Below are positions 61,909 to 64,000 of a stretch of DNA of 64,000 nucleotides, piece by piece (position 1 is the stretch's first letter; every line of letters begins with the position of its first letter). This DNA is from Dolomedes plantarius (lineage: Eukaryota; Arthropoda; Arachnida; Araneae; Dolomedidae). Where the stretch lies: positions 188,863,838 to 188,927,837 of the forward strand of contig OU015492.1 of the NCBI GenBank assembly GCA_907164885.2. Reading direction: 5' to 3'. The position numbers were made by a program, and so were the translations under genes. The notes beneath the pieces are model-generated. The model was not told where the DNA came from. It searched no databases and saw only the letters and a program-made list of their open reading frames with translations.

Positions 61909-62641
61909 CAGTCGAACTCCGTTATAACGAACTTCAGGGGACCAAAGGTTTTTTTTTCGCTTTATCCGGTGGTTCGCTATATCCGAACCGTTAAGAAAAA
62001 TGCTAGAGTTCACAAAATGTATAACTCATTAGTTGCAATGTGTATTCAGTAATGATGTATTAATAATAATTACAAGATAAAAAGACTTTTTATATACCAT
62101 GTTTTTAAATTTTCTGTTGAATCTAGCATGTGGGCATAAATAAAAATTATCCAATTGTAATGAAAATGTAATATGCTTGGTTCACTATTACGTTAATAGA
62201 TGGCGCCTGTAGCGCAGTTACTTTTGACTCCAGACGCTTCTCGTATTTTTAAGTAATGGATTTTAAAATATGGAATAAAGATGGCTAAAAGTATTAAAAT
62301 AATGCATTGTCATCGTGTTCTGAGCTATTCTAAAAGTTTCAAATGTCTAGCTAGTAGGGAAGTTAGTTAAAAATCGATTGCAAGATTTGTACCAGACAAA
62401 TACACCCACAAACACACAAACACACACACAAACAAGAAAACAAGTTAATAAAAACATGGTAAAATTGATAAAATCTATTAAAAATGATCATTAATGAATT
62501 AATTCGACTAAAATAGATTTCATTAAACTGACAAAATACTAATTAAATTACGTACAATAGGAAAACGGCGAGACGAAAATTTTCTTTCGTTATATCCGTG
62601 AGTTTGTTATATACTGGGTTCACTATAACAGGGTTCGAGTT
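61909..62641. mobile_element. pogo/Tigger-type MITE, interrupted
   Basis: The ends CAGTCGAACTCCGTTATAAC and inverted ACTCGAACCCTGTTATAGTG are imperfect and next to TA. The inner motif CGTTATATCC recurs near both ends. The dispersed repeat at 62068-62465 lies inside; without it the MITE is about 335 bp. Confidence 0.65.
62068..62465 (+). repeat. dispersed repeat with conserved ends (copy C)
   Basis: Matches copies A and B at both ends with a different middle (~150 bp). A (CA)-rich stretch lies at 62402-62430. Confidence 0.75.
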
Positions 62642-62643
62642 TA

Positions 62644-63967
62644 AATGTTTTAGGGTTAAAAATTCCTATTAAATTCGGGTTTTTTTTAGAAATTACCAAA
62701 ATTTTAAAAATTAGATGGTTCTTTTTTTATAGTTCCGACTTAGGCGTCCAGTGAACTTCACAAACGAAAGATAGCTACAATTACTTCATAAAAACCACTC
62801 AACTACCTTGTATGATAGTTCCTTCTAGATTACATGTAGTTTAAATGGAAGGGCAAACAAGTTTTAAAATAATCTCAATGGAATTTTACAGTGTTCTAGT
62901 GGCAAGATTCAAACAAAGACTGAACTAAAAACAAATCAAGATGTGACTTTAGTTTATAAATAAATTGCATTCTAAACTAACTTATTGAACACAGCCCATG
63001 TTCTATGAGCTCTCACCACTACCTTAATAGCTCACCCAACGAGATCCACTTCTTGATCATGAATGCCATGGCATCGATGGAATGTCAGCATATTTCGAGG
63101 ATGATTGGTCATTGCGTGCGAAGATCAGCAGTAGAAAAAGAATCTACACATCTGGGACACCACCTGTCTTAAATTTCCATCGACGTACAAATAACTATAA
63201 AAAGCTTCATCTAACGCGGCCAAGGGCATAAAGAGTTCAAAAGGATTTTACCCTTCCGAACTTAAACGAAAGACATTATCATTTTTAAAAACTAAATAAT
63301 GAGGTGATAGATCTCATATTTGCTAAACAGTTATTTTAATTGCAAATTATCCCCTACAAGAGAAAATATCTTCAAGAAGAATAGAAAGAAGCATTTCTTT
63401 GTGAATTCCTCTACATGTAAATCAGTTTGCTAAATGAAGTCGAACTTTTATTAATATTTTGATTTCAAGGAATATGTTTTCGAATGATTTTTTTTTAAAA
63501 TCCAGGAAGCCAAAAAAAAAAAAAACGTCACGCATATCTAAATTTAAAATATTTTTTTACTATTTTTAAAGTAATTTTAAATACGCTTTTGCTGATTAGG
63601 TGAATCTCAAATTCATGCTATTTTTATTCTCTCATCGCAACTTCAGTTTATCATCATCAAAGATTTGCTTCACATCACTACTTCAGAGGATTAATCTCAT
63701 TTCCTGAAATCCTCTTTGAATGCATAGAACATTCCTTTAAAATAATGTGATTAATTCTCTCCTGCATGAGCAGTTTTGAATATTTCATTCTCAAGTTGTC
63801 ATATCAGGAGCAGAAAATGATAGATATCCTATTTCGAGTACTATATTGTTAGACGTTAAGACGTTTCATGTTTATGCCTCTTCTCTGTAGATATTTGGGA
63901 GTGAAATTTTAATTTATTCCGGTACAATAACCACATTTATAAGGTTGCATGAATGTTTGTTTTTAAG

Positions 63968-63968
<1 letters not shown>
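62644..63968. other. nothing recognised
   Basis: AT-rich; no coding frame or repeat pair I can support. Confidence 0.5.

Positions 63969-64000
<32 letters not shown>
63969..64000. repeat. (TA)n microsatellite at the window edge
   Basis: TA run continuing past the window end. Confidence 0.9.

Overview
The window reads as AT-rich, repeat-dense intergenic DNA of an animal. The transposase types (Tc1, several mariners, hAT, piggyBac, pogo, Helitron, a KRBA2-like integrase gene) and tRNA-derived SINEs suggest an arthropod, most likely a spider or other arachnid; this is inferred from the style of the elements, not from a host gene. I found no convincing host protein gene. Every protein similarity I recognise belongs to a mobile element, and each of those copies is broken or truncated.

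Layout. 1-2730 is a mariner whose 5' part, together with half of a SINE inserted in it, has been amplified into a ~380-bp tandem array. 2886-3071 is a pogo-type MITE between TA arrays. 3610-5335 is a decayed KRBA2-like integrase gene. 5.9-11 kb is AT-rich with SINEs and a MITE; 11092-11707 is a Harbinger-like MITE. 11756-14123 holds two copies of a 300-bp repeat. 14172-16403 is a minus-strand mariner interrupted by a hAT element with an 8-bp target duplication. 17820-19233 is a nearly intact Tc1 element inside a TA array. 20.2-26.9 kb is a cluster of nested elements: a Charlie-like hAT and four related TTAA-flanked MITEs, one inside another. Further right come a Helitron (23166-23902), a deleted piggyBac (27914-28547), a LINE RNase H tail (29392-29895), a second hAT (33027-33656), and a Helitron with eight tandem 5' ends inserted in a foldback MITE (34387-36497).

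36750-38086 is a mariner with a lost catalytic residue. 39474-40113 is a tRNA-like and LTR-like unit between direct repeats. 42549-44435 is a composite of a Tc1 fragment and a palindromic mariner fragment between ~90-bp inverted arms. 46573-46990 is a degenerate 45-bp minisatellite. 47396-47915 and 49654-50185 are two solo-LTR-like copies, each with its own 5-bp target duplication. 51557-53790 is a 140-bp satellite with a 3-mer higher-order repeat. 55.5-57.3 kb and 61.2-62.6 kb carry more SINE, piggyBac and pogo material.

Nothing here forms an operon or a co-acting gene set. The functional theme is layered insertion: TA-specific elements in TA microsatellites, TTAA-specific elements in each other, and tandem growth of element ends. 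The most unusual structures are the mariner/SINE array at the left edge and the Helitron with multiplied 5' ends.
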